Source: Heliopora coerulea
Lineage: Eukaryota > Cnidaria > Anthozoa > Scleralcyonacea > Helioporidae
DNA length: 64,000 nt
Direction of reading: 5' to 3'
Assembly: GCA_030142905.1 (NCBI GenBank)
Contig: JASJOG010000275.1
Span: 223,501-287,500 of the forward strand
Of this stretch, positions 11,202 to 22,473 are shown in pieces (position 1 is the stretch's first letter; the number at the start of each line of letters is the position of its first letter). The position numbers and the translations under genes are program-made. Under the pieces are notes generated by a model. That model did not search any database. It saw nothing but the letters and a program-made list of their open reading frames with translations, and was not told where the DNA came from.

Positions 11202-11893
11202 GGTATTTGCCAACTCGAGAAAATTTGTCCCTCTAAGAGATCCCCCATTCGTAATGGCTATGGCTTGGTCGACGTTTGAAACATTGTTTGCATTTTCCGA
11301 TGAAGTACAAAGAACACTGTCATCGTTCAGGACCTCGCTTGACCCACATGAATTAGACTCGCTGAACTGAGATCTGTGTACTTGACCGTCGTTTCCTTGG
11401 GGAATCTGGTGTAAAAGTTCTTCGAGGCTTTCCAAAGAAACCGTCCCTCCACCATTAAGTTTGCTCATGAGTTCGTGTACCTTGCTATCTCCCATGCCTT
11501 TCTGCCGACAGATATTTGTCGCTTCGGCCCTGTTTAAAGCGAGAACGCAATAAAGGATGAATTCTATGAGCCCTAATTGTGTTTTTGTTCAAAATACGGA
11601 ACCGAAATGACGTCGACAGCGCAAAGGAAGCCAGATTTCGACTCCTAAAAAAACAGCTCAACCATAGCTAAAAGCCCTTTTGAATCTCTTGGAATTATGT
11701 CAAAAGTAAAGCAAACAACACCTTACTTAGTCAACGGCACATCCTTCGTACTCTCGCTATTTTTTATGACCTGTAGTAAGTCCTGTTCCCACTGAATCTC
11801 GGCCTTCTCGTTCACAACTCTCGTCGCGTGGCCATGTTTTGAGTTGTTACTTGTCACAGTATTGCTGGATGAATGCTGCTCGTTCGACTGCAT
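11202..11893 (-). CDS. 5' exons of an unrecognised gene
   Basis: Two minus-strand exons join cleanly. Exon 1 runs from ATG 11893 to 11727 (donor GTAAGG). Exon 2 runs from 11529 (acceptor TTTAAACAG) to 11202 (donor GTGAGT). The split codon across the intron gives lysine, and exon 2 ends in phase 0. Together they encode about 165 residues: a polar, Asn/Ser-rich N-terminus, then a likely helical part (EIQWEQDLLQVIKN, KVHELMSKL, LESLEELLHQIP), then a Ser/Asn-rich low-complexity tail. A GC/CpG-richer segment at 12060-12115 could be the promoter. I do not recognise the family. The downstream exons were not identified; a short terminal exon after an acceptor near 11080 would fit the phase but is unproven. 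Confidence 0.45.
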
Positions 11894-12722
11894 AATTATA
11901 TGCAATGTTATCACAACACTCAAATCCTACGCAAGGGTCCTTGAAATACAGCTTGATGCGACGAAAATCTTGCACTTTGCGTCACCATCATAAAATTCTG
12001 GACTAAAACGAAGAAGACAACATAAATCCTAACTTCTCACTTCGGACCTTCAAGAAAGCACATAAGCGTCGCGTGCGCGTGTCGCATTTCAGTCCCGCGT
12101 GACTTTGCGCGAACTATATGGGAGGCAGCCGTTGGTATAGGGAAGTATGTTAACAGTTTTTTTTCTACAGACTTACGAACCAGTTAAAAAATATTCTCTT
12201 CTTATGAGCTTGAAAGCGGCAAGGAATTTCGGTAAACACTGTATTTGTCTTGTTTTCAAAGTTTTACACAATTTAAACGACTGCAAGTGACGCAATATAT
12301 CACACACTGATATTACTTAAGACAATGAAAATAAGTACCCACTTTCGTTAATTTGTCCAGCTGGTGGTTATTTAAATTAAAACGTACGAGAAGAGATGTT
12401 GACGTTTAAGGCGAAGGTTTTTTGTTGGAATAGTCTTCAAAGAGCCTTCGTTCAAAATTTCGGTATCTTCTTTCGTGAGCGTAGGCAGTTCCCTAACCCA
12501 TATGGCTTTTTACAAGTTGTTAAACCCTGTCAACGATGCTGCAGTACTCTGCTCATTTCATTGTTCCAGTGATCGCACCACTAGGTGAACTGCCAAATGT
12601 GTGGTTTAAAACATGGAATTTAGTTATATTAAAAAACATTTTCACCATTCATCATGAATTGTCTAACAGGTTTCCAAGAAAACATATCAAAATTGGTGGT
12701 TATTGGCACTTTAAAACGCCGC

Positions 12723-12836
12723 TACGGGAACAATGCACCGTTGTCGTAAAGTAGGTCAGATTACCCGACCGTATAGTGTAACACCTCCTGGCGGGTAATT
12801 TTACCCACTTTGCGACCGCGGTGCATTGTTCCCGTA
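12723..12836. mobile_element. Foldback (MITE-like) element next to the RPL4 promoter
   Basis: Inverted arms TACGGGAACAATGCACCG and CGGTGCATTGTTCCCGTA bound a 114-bp segment. Further partial pairing lies inside (GTCGTAAAGT against ACTTTGCGAC; TTACCC against GGGTAA). It ends about 14 bp upstream of the RPL4 pyrimidine-tract start. It has no coding capacity and is probably a non-autonomous DNA transposon remnant. Confidence 0.7.
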
Positions 12837-12840
12837 CCCA

Positions 12841-12917
12841 CGTGTTAATCTTCCTTTTCGTTCAAAAAGCGGCCATCTTGGGAAAATTCGAAGTTGCGAG
12901 AGGTTTTTGACGCAATG
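12841..12917 (+). promoter_or_regulatory. RPL4 core promoter with 5' TOP tract and first exon
   Basis: A C followed by TTCCTTTT at 12850 matches the 5' terminal oligopyrimidine start typical of ribosomal-protein mRNAs, which couples their translation to growth signalling. GCGGCCATCTTG at about 12869 matches the YY1-type element common just downstream of ribosomal-protein start sites. The first exon carries only the ATG (12915-12917), followed immediately by a GTAGGC donor. The transcription start itself is inferred. Confidence 0.7.
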
Positions 12918-15900
12918 GTAGGCTTTTATAAATTCATCGAATTGATTATTTACATCGAAGGTTAACTTTACTGGTTTATCTTAATGTCTGATTCAATCTC
13001 CAGTATTAGAGACTAAATTTAAGGGGGACTTTTAACAATATTATATTGCCATCTTAGACACTTAAGATTTTCTTCCACGTACTTTTGTTTTAAACCTCGT
13101 ACTGTTGAGGGAAATTCTCAGTAGTATAAACTGAAATTAATAAAACTGTTGTACCGTGATATTTGAAGCCTGTTCTGAGTTGACTAGACTGCAGTTTAGG
13201 GGACACAATCCACGCTATCGTAAAAATGCATAATCCATCGAAGTTCCGTACTCGAGTTTAGGGTTAGGATTTTGATTTTGGTGACGATTGGATTCACTAA
13301 AATTGTTTCTACAAAATTTTAGGATAATGTTTGTGTTGGAATTAGAGTTAATGTTCTTAAAATTGTTTAAAATTTAGCTACATTCAAAATAGTAGCAATC
13401 GATAATCCAGTCCATTTATTAAGTATAGTCCCCTCATGATTTCTTTGTTCTTTAAAAAGCCCAAAATTGAGTCTGATCCCTTACCATACCCTAGCCCTTG
13501 CGATCATACCTGATTTTGATGTTTTTGAAGAACAAAGAAACAATTGGGGGACTATACTTAAATTTATTCCAGTGGTCCTGGGGGAAAGTTTGGTTGTGTT
13601 AAAAATATGGTGGTCCAGACAATGAATTTAAATCAAAGCATAATGAAGATGTTGAAGTATAAAGAATTTATTGAACTGATGTTTTGATGCTAAACCCATG
13701 ACGTCTTGGAGTATAACAGTATTTACAATAATTGAATACAAGGTGTTCTCTGACCTGAGATTTTTATTGACATACATGAAGGGACTTCATATACACTTCA
13801 TACATCACTTCATGTATATATATATTCTCGTTGTCACTCCCCTTTTTCACCAGTCGAAGGCTACAGTTCAGGTAGTCAAAAGCTCGTTCTCAAGCCAGAG
13901 AACACCTTGAATTCAGTTATGTCCCTTCCTGGCTGCACTTTATCTGTATTTTTAAGTGTTTACAATGTCTTGGATTAGATATAACAGGCTATTTACAAAA
14001 TACAAAGTGGCTTTATTTAAACTGAGACATTGTAAATATTATGCTCTGAATGGTGGTGTGGGTTGAGTGACCAAACATCAGTTTACTAAATTCTTTATAC
14101 TGCTGTGTTTTTGTTATGCTTTTGTTTAAATCTATTCTCCAGGTGATCATATTTTTAACATTGCTACATATTATCATTCTGATACCAGCAAAGTAGCATT
14201 TCTGTGGAAGAGAGTAATGGCATCAGTTACATCTGCAAAAGTGCTGTCATCCCTTTGAATTAAATATCCATTTCATGGACTTAAACCACTTTTATATATG
14301 GTCAAGGTTAATTTCTTGATTGTACATTTGCCCATTAAGGGGCAAGGGCCACACTCTATCATTTTATTGTGGCAAACACCACACAATTTTACTCATCAAA
14401 GGGATAAGGCCTTCCCCACAATGAGTTAATTTATATTCCTTGATTACATGTTGTGTTATTTTCCTTAATAAAAACCAGGAAGTCCAGTAAACTGGATTTG
14501 ATCATGTTAAGAATAGTCCAGCCCTAGCTTTTCTTTGCTCTCTGAAAACCTCCAAGATGGTGATAAAAAGCCAGACAAAGTTTTCTTACCAGAGATCTCA
14601 TGTATTTGAATATTTTATAAGTTTTTCTTCATGGGTTTATTGAGATACAATGATATGTTTGATTGACTATCCTTGAAATGATTGGAAAAAACCACTGTAA
14701 AGCAATTCCATTGTGTTAATTTGGATCAGTTGAAGAATAAGCCATCACAACAGCATTTCCCCCAGAACGTAAAAAGAGCACCCCACCTGATGTGAACAGA
14801 AGGGCTTTTGGACCAAATCAAGGGCATTTAGATGGTCACAAACATGTGAAGGGCTTGCAAGAGATAATCAACAACCTGTTAGTAGGAAACTGTGGACCAC
14901 TAGGGCCCTACCATGTTTAATGTATGCACAGCAGTTCTGCTGCATAACCTTTCTCAAGGGCAAGTGTACCAAGCCAGTACTCAAATGTTGCAAAGGTGAA
15001 ACACTGAAACTATAATCCCACAAGTGACCACTTACATTAGACCAAATAATAAATGATTCTCACATGGATTGCTAGTTCATGGACTACTTCAGTGGTAGGG
15101 AAGATTTATGTTGGTATCTGACTATTGTTTCCTTTATAGGCCGCTCGTCCTTTGATTACAGTTTATAATGAACAAGGGGAAGACACTGGGAATGCTGTTG
15201 CTTTACCAGCAGTTTTTAAGGCCCCAATCCGTCCTGATTTGGTAAACTTTGTTCACACCAATCTGGCAAAGAACAAACGCCAAGCATACAGTGTTAACAG
15301 TAAAGCTGGCCACCAGACGTCTGCTGAGTCCTGGGGAACTGGACGCGCTGTGGCCAGGATCCCTCGTGTCCGAGGTGGGGGTACTCATCGTTCAGGACAG
15401 GGTGCTTATGGCAACGTATCCTTTGCCATCTCATTGATATTAGCATAAAGTGCAGATGTCAATTTTTATAGTGCAACTCACAATGGTAAATATTTTAAGA
15501 TATTCTGACAGTAATTGTTAACTTCATCAGTCATTCGAGAGTTACTTGTCAGCAGGAAAAAAAAAATGATAATGAAAGAGCAGATTTTTAATGAAAATGT
15601 TTTACTTAAAAGCACTGTGTTCTGAACTTTTTGTCTATCAAAGGCATGTTTTTGAGATGCTGAGTTTGTTGCAAGGTCATTTGAAGTCTTTCACCTTACT
15701 TTGCTTTTATTTCACTGATCAGAACTAAACACTTGAAATTGCCATTTCTTAGCACATTGAAAAAAAATATTTTCAGCCCAATCCCAGAATGTCAAGGCAT
15801 AATTTTGCAGCAATGGTGTTTCAGGTGGTTTTTGAGTGTGAACTGAAGGGATGATATTATCACTCATGACAGCTTTCAAGAATGGCAGGGCCTCAAGTCT

Positions 15901-18900
15901 TCGATTGGGATCCAAATCTAAGTCAGATTTGTTGTCTGTTTGAATGCTACTTAGTATCAGAAAAGCGATGGCATGTCATCTGACATGTCAAATGTTTTCT
16001 CGTTTGCTGTACATGAAAGCTTTGCTTATTGAAACCACTAAAATTCTTAACTGAATTTTTCCAATTGACTTTTGCATTGCAGGATACAATAATGCTGAAA
16101 TTTTCTATATGGCAGTAATGGTGTACATACTGATTACTTATTAAACAAGTGTGAGATCTGTACAGGAAAGTATTTACCCAAGGTTTTTGTACAGGCCGAG
16201 TGACAAAGGAGCGAGGTCTGTGCAAAGAAAAAAAAATGAGGGCAAATACTTTCCCTTACAGATCGAACAAATGAAGTTGGTAAGGAATTTATTATATGGC
16301 TTCTGGTTTCTTCATTGCTTTTAAAGAACTTCTTAGTTCATGAGTGAGTGGTTTAGGTTTACCTTTTGCCTGTTACTTCATGTTTTTTTTCTATAAATTC
16401 ATCTAGTTTTCTGCTTAAAATTTTTGAGAAGATTTGAGAACTTTTTTGGTAGTTTCTTGTAGTAAATCTTTAGTAAAATGTATCTGAATCTGGTTTGTTT
16501 GTCTTCAAATCAACTTGGAAATTTTCCCAAGAAAACTTGCTGGTCAGTACAAAAAACTTACTGCATGGCTAGGTGTCATTTTCCATACAGACTGGATAGT
16601 GAGCTTAGCCATATAATGAAAAATATTAATGTAAGGACAAGGTTACTTGGATAGCTGTGCAGTATAGATGAAAATACTTTAAAGAACCAACTATTTCTTG
16701 TTGTTGAAAATTCTTAACAATTACCAAGATGTGCCGTGGTGGCCGAATGTTTGCTCCCACCAAAACCTGGCGAAGATGGCACAGGAAAGTCAATGTTAAC
16801 CAACGTCGCTATGCCATGTGTTCTGCGCTGGCTGGATCAGCCTTGCCTGCCCTAGTAATGGCCCGAGGCCATTGTATTGAAAACATACCGGAGGTTCCCT
16901 TGGTAGTGGCTAATGGTGTCGAGTCTATCCAAAAAACTTCCAGTGCTGTGAAAGTATTGAAGGAATTGAAGGCTTATGACGATGTGGAGAAGTGCAAAGA
17001 TTCCAAAAAGATACGTGCTGGCAAAGTAAGTTTGACTTCGTCTCTTCTAGAGTTTCTGTTTTTGGTCAGAATACCACTTTTTGTATTAGTGTATCTTACA
17101 GAACAAATAGATTGTTGTGACATAATATCATTTCTTAGGTATCTTATGTGTCTGTATTCCTCACAGCAGTGAACCTGTTCTGGGAGCTGTTGTTCTCAGG
17201 GAGATTAGCACTGATCCTAGATTACTAGTTAATCTGTACTTTAATTCTATATATTTTCGTCAAGTGGTTGAATTCATATTTCAAGTCGTAAGAGATTTTT
17301 GAATCCTCTTGAAGTATGGGAATGAAAATTTCATCTTTATTCAGCGACATCCTAAGGATTTGACCTCAAAATTCTTCACATGTACAGGATACAGCTAAAA
17401 AGCCTTGCTTAGGAGAGGAATAGTAGGAAGGACACTGATACGAAGAGAGTGTTTTCCCCATTGGTTTTCTGTTTCAACATCAATATTTTTTTAATGGGTA
17501 ATATTTGAAGTCTTATAACAGGCTGCCATCACCTCACAGACTTCACAATGTGCAAGAAAATTTTCCGTAATTTGACAGATAAAGGTGGGTATAAGACACA
17601 GAGTGACAAGGGGTCGTAGAAAAACAAGTGGAGGTAGAGAATAATTGGAGAGATGGATTAAGTTGATTGATTGGATCAAACAAACCTGTCAGTCATGATT
17701 AATAACATGGCGACTTTGCCGTAGAAAGCTGCTTGTTTGAAACTGCAGGTAGCAGGTTTTAAACTAGTAATTTTCTTCCTCTAGGGTAAGATGCGAAACA
17801 GGCGATATGTCCAGAGAAAAGGGCCACTTATTATTTACAATGAAGACCATGGAATTCGCCAAGCATTCCGTAATCTTCCTGGTGTGGAGTTACTGAATGT
17901 TGACCGAATGAACTTACTCCGTCTTTGCCCTGGTGGACACCTTGGAAGGTAGACGGCATTGTTCTCATGTATAAAATTAGAACGCTGCATGGCCAATGTT
18001 GAGCATTGTGTAAAGATCAAAAAGTTCAGGGAACCACTGCAACTTAGTGAAGCAAAGGCAGCAGAATAAGAATAAAAGTAGAGAAGGCTCACTTCAAGAT
18101 GGCGGATACTTACTGTGAGAGCTTGAGAACTATTCGCGCTAACGTTATAATTCAACATGTCCTCTCACCTAAGATTCAGGATAGGCTTAGGATTAGGGTT
18201 AGGATTAGAGTTCGGATATCCTAGCTCTAATCCTAACTCTGATCGTAATCCTAACTAGAAGCTTCGGTGAGACGACAAGTTGAATTATTATATAGCACGG
18301 GCGAGAATAGTTCTCAGGCTCTAACGGTAAGTATCCGCCATCTTGAAGTGGACGCAAAAATATCTTGGAAGGCCCCATTCTAATTACGAATCTGTCTAAC
18401 AGTGTGCTCCATGGGTTAGAATCACCAATGGCCAGATGGCCTATTTTTACAAGTGTCAGAAAAATTTTACATTTTGCAAAATTCAGTTGAGTAAACAGTT
18501 TCAAATAGATAAATTATTAACGAACTCTTTGGTGGCAGACCCTCATAAAATTGATCATGTATGACTTAAATAACCTTACAATCAACCTACACTGCCGAAG
18601 TTAACTGAAAAATGTCGACTCAAATCCCGCTCGTGTCAACATTTTTCAGTTGACTTCGGCAGTGTAGGTTAATTGTGAAGTTTTGTTTCATAATACCCTG
18701 AGGATGATTCTGAAATTCAATTACCTTGATGTTGAATTAAATAAGCTTCCCCAAAAAATTATTTAATACAGCACCTTGAAAATAGCCATTTTTCTTGCTT
18801 CCACCAAAGAGTTAATGAAGTAAAAAGTTATATTATTCATGTGAGCAAACTACTTAATGCGTGGGATTTGGAGTTCTTGTTCATCAAAGCTCAAATAGCA

Positions 18901-20126
18901 TTCCTTCGGGCTATTATTATCGTTCTATTATTATAGTCTTTGAAAATCTCACTCGTGCGTGTTTTTTTCCCAAATTGTGCTCGAAACCGTGCCATTATCT
19001 ATTATTATACTAATTCTGTGAACATCAATAGGAGTACTATTTACTATATGAGCGGCTTAGTTGTATTGGATATACAATCACGAGCCGAAGGCGAATGATT
19101 GGATGTCCTGTACGACTCCGACGCGAATACTGTAAAGCACTTATGACACAAATGCATGCAAATAGCCGTGTTCTACACAACTGGTCAAGATTCCAACAAT
19201 TTAATTGAGTAAATAGCCCGAAGACTTGACGTTAATCAGGATTTTATTGTGCCTTATTTACTACACATTATTAAACTCTGCATCTTTTTGTTTTTTATTA
19301 ATTATGAATGAGTATCGTAAGTAATTTAACCGTGACATCTCTTTCAGGTTTTGCATCTGGACGCAAGGTGCCTTCGAAAAACTTGATTCAATCTATGGAA
19401 CTTGGCGTAAGGCATCAACCGAGAAGTCCTCCTACAAGTCAGTATTGCCAAGCATAGTAATAGGATTATTTCATGATTGCGCTTGCGAGAGCCTGTTTGA
19501 GATCTTAGAAACATACAGTTCCTCACCCAAACAGTTCTGTTTTCCATCTGAACTTATTCTATCCCTGGTAGCAAAGACTGTCATCTTTTAATGTTCTGTA
19601 ACGTCTTTCAGCTTACCACGTCCAGTCATGAAGAACAGTGACTTGGCTCGTCTGATCAATTCGGAAGAAATCCAGCAAGTTGTTCGTCCAGCCAAGTAAG
19701 AAATGATGGTTCTATCCAAAATGTTTACACCGTGTAAAATTGGGAAGAAGATTACCATTCCATTGGCTGATTTAAATTAAGTTATTTAAACTATTAATGT
19801 CTTTTAAAAAAAAATCGTTGATTTAATTATAAAAAAGGATCAATTTGAAAAAAGCCAAAAAATAGAATGTTAAGGTGTAAACTTAGATTTACGCAGTGAA
19901 CGAATCCACAAGAATATTTTCTAATTGCGGTTTCATATTTTCTAGACGTCCTGCTAAGAGGGCACAGCTGAAGAAGAATCCTTTGAAGAATCTTGGCGTG
20001 ATGTTGAAGCTCAATCCACACGCAAAGGCCACAAAGAGGGCAGCCATCTTGGCGCAGGAGCGAAGCAAAGCTAGCCGAGGAAAGGTGGTAGACAAGAAAA
20101 GAAAAGCAGCTGCTGGCAAGAAATGA
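12915..20126 (+). CDS. RPL4: 60S ribosomal protein L4 (uL4)
   Basis: Structural protein of the large cytoplasmic ribosomal subunit; in known ribosomes a uL4 loop lines the peptide exit tunnel. Seven exons join with consistent phase: 12915-12917 (ATG alone), 15140-15415, 16729-17025, 17785-17948, 19348-19437, 19612-19695 and 19946-20126 (TGA), giving 364 residues. Hallmarks in order: [12 protein letters not shown] at the N-terminus, the [20 protein letters not shown] tunnel loop, [40 protein letters not shown], the GGHLGRFCIWT junction across exons 4 and 5, and [16 protein letters not shown] in exon 7. The C-terminal lysine/alanine-rich tail is shorter than in vertebrates. The introns are large (intron 1 is 2.2 kb) and hold several foldback elements. 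All donors are GT and all acceptors AG. Identification is very secure. Confidence 0.97.
13419..13561. mobile_element. TTAA-bounded MITE-like element in RPL4 intron 1
   Basis: Terminal inverted repeats TTAAGTATAGTCCCC and GGGGGACTATACTTAA bound 143 bp. A second inverted stretch, TTTCTTTGTTCTT against AAGAACAAAGAAA, lies inside. The TTAA ends recall piggyBac target sites. ATTTA/ATTTATT on both flanks leaves the exact duplication ambiguous. Non-coding. Confidence 0.65.
16154..16264. mobile_element. Foldback element in RPL4 intron 2
   Basis: GATCTGTACAGGAAAGTATTT pairs imperfectly with AAATACTTTCCCTTACAGATC about 110 bp further on. No coding potential; likely a short MITE remnant. Confidence 0.55.
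18090..18350. mobile_element. 261-bp foldback element in RPL4 intron 4
   Basis: The left end CACTTCAAGATGGCGGATAC and the right end GTATCCGCCATCTTGAAGTG are exact inverse complements. Pairing continues inward with mismatches through GAGAACTATTC / GAATAGTTCTC and TAATTCAAC / GTTGAATTA. The centre holds TTAGGATTAGGGTTAGGATT-like repeats. Each arm carries a CAAGATGGCG motif, which is also a YY1-like site. Confidence 0.75.
18578..18676. mobile_element. 99-bp palindromic element in RPL4 intron 4
   Basis: ACAATCAACCTACACTGCCG at the left pairs with CGGCAGTGTAGGTTAATTGT at the right, leaving a short loop around CGACTCAAATCCCGCTCGTG. The arm core CACTGCCGAAGT-AACTGAAAAAT reappears at one end of the SINE-like element at 46642, so the palindrome may have formed from an inverted pair of such ends. 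Confidence 0.7.
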
Positions 20127-20161
20127 AAGATAATGAGAATGATTGTGTCGTGAAGCAACCA

Positions 20162-20167
20162 AATAAA
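20162..20167 (+). terminator. RPL4 poly(A) signal
   Basis: AATAAA lies 36 bases after the RPL4 stop codon, as expected for the short 3' UTRs of ribosomal-protein mRNAs. Confidence 0.75.
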
Positions 20168-20394
20168 TAATGCCTTGGTGAAACGGCGTTCACAGCATGT
20201 TATCACTTTCTCAGGCCTACCGTTCTCCCAACCAATTTTTTCCTTGGTTACCGGTGATCTATCGCTTGTAACTTGTTGACTTGCACAAATAACGGATGCA
20301 GCATTTTTTTGCGGGTTTTTTTTTCCAAAATCGGCATCAACAGTGTACATCCATGTTGGTATGAATCATCTTTATCTATAATGGATAACCCAGC

Positions 20395-20660
20395 TATGAT
20401 TAAGCTGTTCTCCGTAGAGGTCCAGTATGGGTCACCCCTCTTGGGTCCAGTGTCATTACAAGAGCAAAGCGAGTGATCCACAGAAGACCTGCGATGCTTG
20501 GTAGAGAGTCAAACTGGACAACACTACTCTTACATGTGACTAGGGTAACTTTAATCCGACAAGTGCATAAGCCAACATCGAACCTTATTCAATGAAGTGC
20601 GAGACGCATGCACTGCCACTGTGCCACCCGTACCCAGACGTTCTTGTGTGGTCCTCAACA
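20395..20660 (-). mobile_element. tRNA-derived SINE, minus orientation
   Basis: Read on the minus strand, a tRNA-like head has box A (TGGCACAGTGGCAGTGC) and box B (GGTTCGATGTTGGC-like). It is followed by a body with CCAGTTTGACTC, GACACTGGACCCAAGAGG and GGGTGACCC. The same body recurs at 20690, 36510 and 48781, which defines a dispersed family. Confidence 0.7.
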
Positions 20661-20689
20661 CTCGCAAGATGATGTTTGTGTGTATGGCT

Positions 20690-20925
20690 GTATTCATGAC
20701 CGTAGGTCAGTGAGCACGGATGCGGTCCGTACCACCCTCTGGTCTGTGCTGGTGGCACATTGGTAGTGCGCGTCTCTCGATTGGAGCGCGTTTGGGTTGG
20801 ATACTCCGGTTTTCTCCTGTAGTAACACTGGACCCATGAGGGATGGCCCTTACTGGAGCTCTAGAGAGAGCAGCTTAGTTATAGCTGATGGGGTTATCCA
20901 GTACAAATAAAGGCCCTTTACCTTG
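20690..20925 (+). mobile_element. tRNA-derived SINE, plus orientation
   Basis: The plus-strand tRNA-like head has box A TGGCACATTGGTAGTGCG and a degenerate box B (GGTTGGATACTCC). The body has ACTCCGGTTTTCTCCTGTAG, AACACTGGACCCATGAGGG, GAGAGCAGCTTAG and GGTTATCCAGTA, and the element ends near AAAGGCCCTTTACC. It is head to head with the copy at 20395. Confidence 0.72.
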
Positions 20926-20929
20926 ACTT

Positions 20930-22380
20930 TTGCCCTCAACATCACCCAATTCTGCCTGCTGCACCTGTGTGGTACATAGTACCACCCAAGCTGCACGCTT
21001 GGATTCGCATTGGCTTTTTGCAAGCTATTTTCACTACAGGCTTCAGCAAGCTGTTATGAAGTTTTAACATTACTGTTAATTTTGTGAAGCCGCGACACGT
21101 TTGAGGTCAGCAAATTGTTGGCAACTTGCGGCGCGCAGAACTGCAACAAGTTGTGTGACCAATCAACAGAATTGTTGATATAAGCGACATCACGATAACT
21201 TCCTGCAAGCTCTCTAACAACCCGATATGTTACATCATTTACTTGGGACAACTGGTTACTAGGTCGGTGAAGACGTGGTTCAGCTTGTGCTGTTAGAAAA
21301 ATGGCTTATGATTGGGCGTGCTTCATTGGCGGTATGAATGCACGCGGGAAGTTGTTAAAGCATGAAAAAAGCGGAGTTGCTCGCGGCGATTGCCAAAACA
21401 ACTCTAGATTTCTGAGTATGTCAAAAAAATTGCAACGAACTGTAGTCTCGCCAACTCCCTAAAATTACTCCGCGACACTCCGCCCATTTCCCATTTGAAA
21501 ATCAGTGGTAAATCAGGGCTTAATGATGCACCAAGATCGGTCAAACTTCGTTATCCCTGGCGTCGGACAGAAGTCTGGGGATCTTTCCTGGCTGGGATGA
21601 TTTTGCGAATTGGTTTGAAAGGGTTGAGTAACGACTGCCTTACCAAACAAACAGCGTGCATGTCGTGATTTACATCAACCGAGAAAGCTCGGCTACGTAA
21701 TTGTTTACTTTTAGACTACGAACTCGAAACATTTGAAGTGATCGTTAAAGAGGGCGAAGCCCAAGTCAGCTAAGATCTTAAAGTCAAGCGAACAGCCTAA
21801 TTGTTTTAGTAGAAACTAAATTAAAGTTAGTGGGTTTTCAAAGCTATCAGAAAAAGTGAGGAACAAGTGTTGTGCTGGGGTGAAAAACTCGACCTTACTG
21901 GGTTTGTCGCCCATACTTCGTATCATTATCGTATATTATAATTAATCATATTGCAGGATTAACCGTTAAGCTTTAAGTCTTCCGGAAGCGTAAGACTTCA
22001 TTATTTTACTCGAGTTAACTCCGGACGATTTTACTCGTCAAAGGGGGAACTCCCGCTTCGGAAGAGTTTAACGCCCAGCGTAAAATAAATCGTACACCTA
22101 AGAACAAAAGAATTATTTAGAAAACAGAGTTAAAAAAGAGAGAACAAAGAACAAAAGAAAAAAATCAGTCATTAAAGGGTAAAACTACAAATAAGCCTCA
22201 ACTGATAAAAGTTATTCCATCTACTGCACTATAGTGAAAAGTGGATGCGATAAACTTCGTCTGTGTGAGTTTTTTCGTGAGAGTGAAGAATTACACTCGC
22301 ACTTTGCAGATTTTTGCCGTGGTGTCGCGCCTTAGTCGTCTTGCGCAACAAACACGCGTAAGTCACGTGTTTTTAGTTAA
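20930..22380. other. Intergenic spacer between RPL4/SINE pair and the acidic RIIa gene
   Basis: About 1.4 kb with no supported gene. It includes a GC-richer segment near 21310-21480, and a segment near 21960-22090 with short inverted motifs around TTTTACTCG-TCAAAGGGG and TCCGGA that looks like transposon debris. The last 150 bases hold the presumed promoter of the downstream gene. Confidence 0.5.
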
Positions 22381-22394
22381 GATTAATGACGTCA
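22363..22394 (+). promoter_or_regulatory. E-box and full CRE upstream of the acidic RIIa gene
   Basis: CACGTG at about 22363 and TGACGTCA at 22387-22394, the latter an exact palindromic CREB/ATF site, lie about 80-110 bp before the start codon at 22474. CRE sites drive many cAMP/CREM-dependent germline genes, which would suit a product with a PKA-type docking domain. Function here is inferred from the sequence match only. Confidence 0.5.
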
Positions 22395-22441
22395 TGATTC
22401 GTTCAATTACCTGTTATGCGTTCACCGATGCAGTCGCTACA

Positions 22442-22459
22442 ATGGAAGAAAGACGATAG
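22442..22459 (+). promoter_or_regulatory. Five-codon upstream ORF
   Basis: ATG GAA GAA AGA CGA TAG ends 14 bases before the main ATG at 22474. If it is within the mRNA leader it could reduce translation or force reinitiation of the long ORF. It is the only short uORF immediately before the main start. Confidence 0.45.
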
Positions 22460-22473
22460 CGATTTATATTTAC

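Noticed and set aside
19827..20350. Minus-strand frames of 111 and 153 codons over the RPL4 last exon
   Set aside because: Antisense shadows of RPL4 exon 7 and its 3' flank; no domain and no initiation context.
22241..22459. 72-codon plus-strand frame upstream of the acidic gene
   Set aside because: Opens at a non-ATG codon; only its last five codons follow an ATG, and these were reported as a uORF instead.
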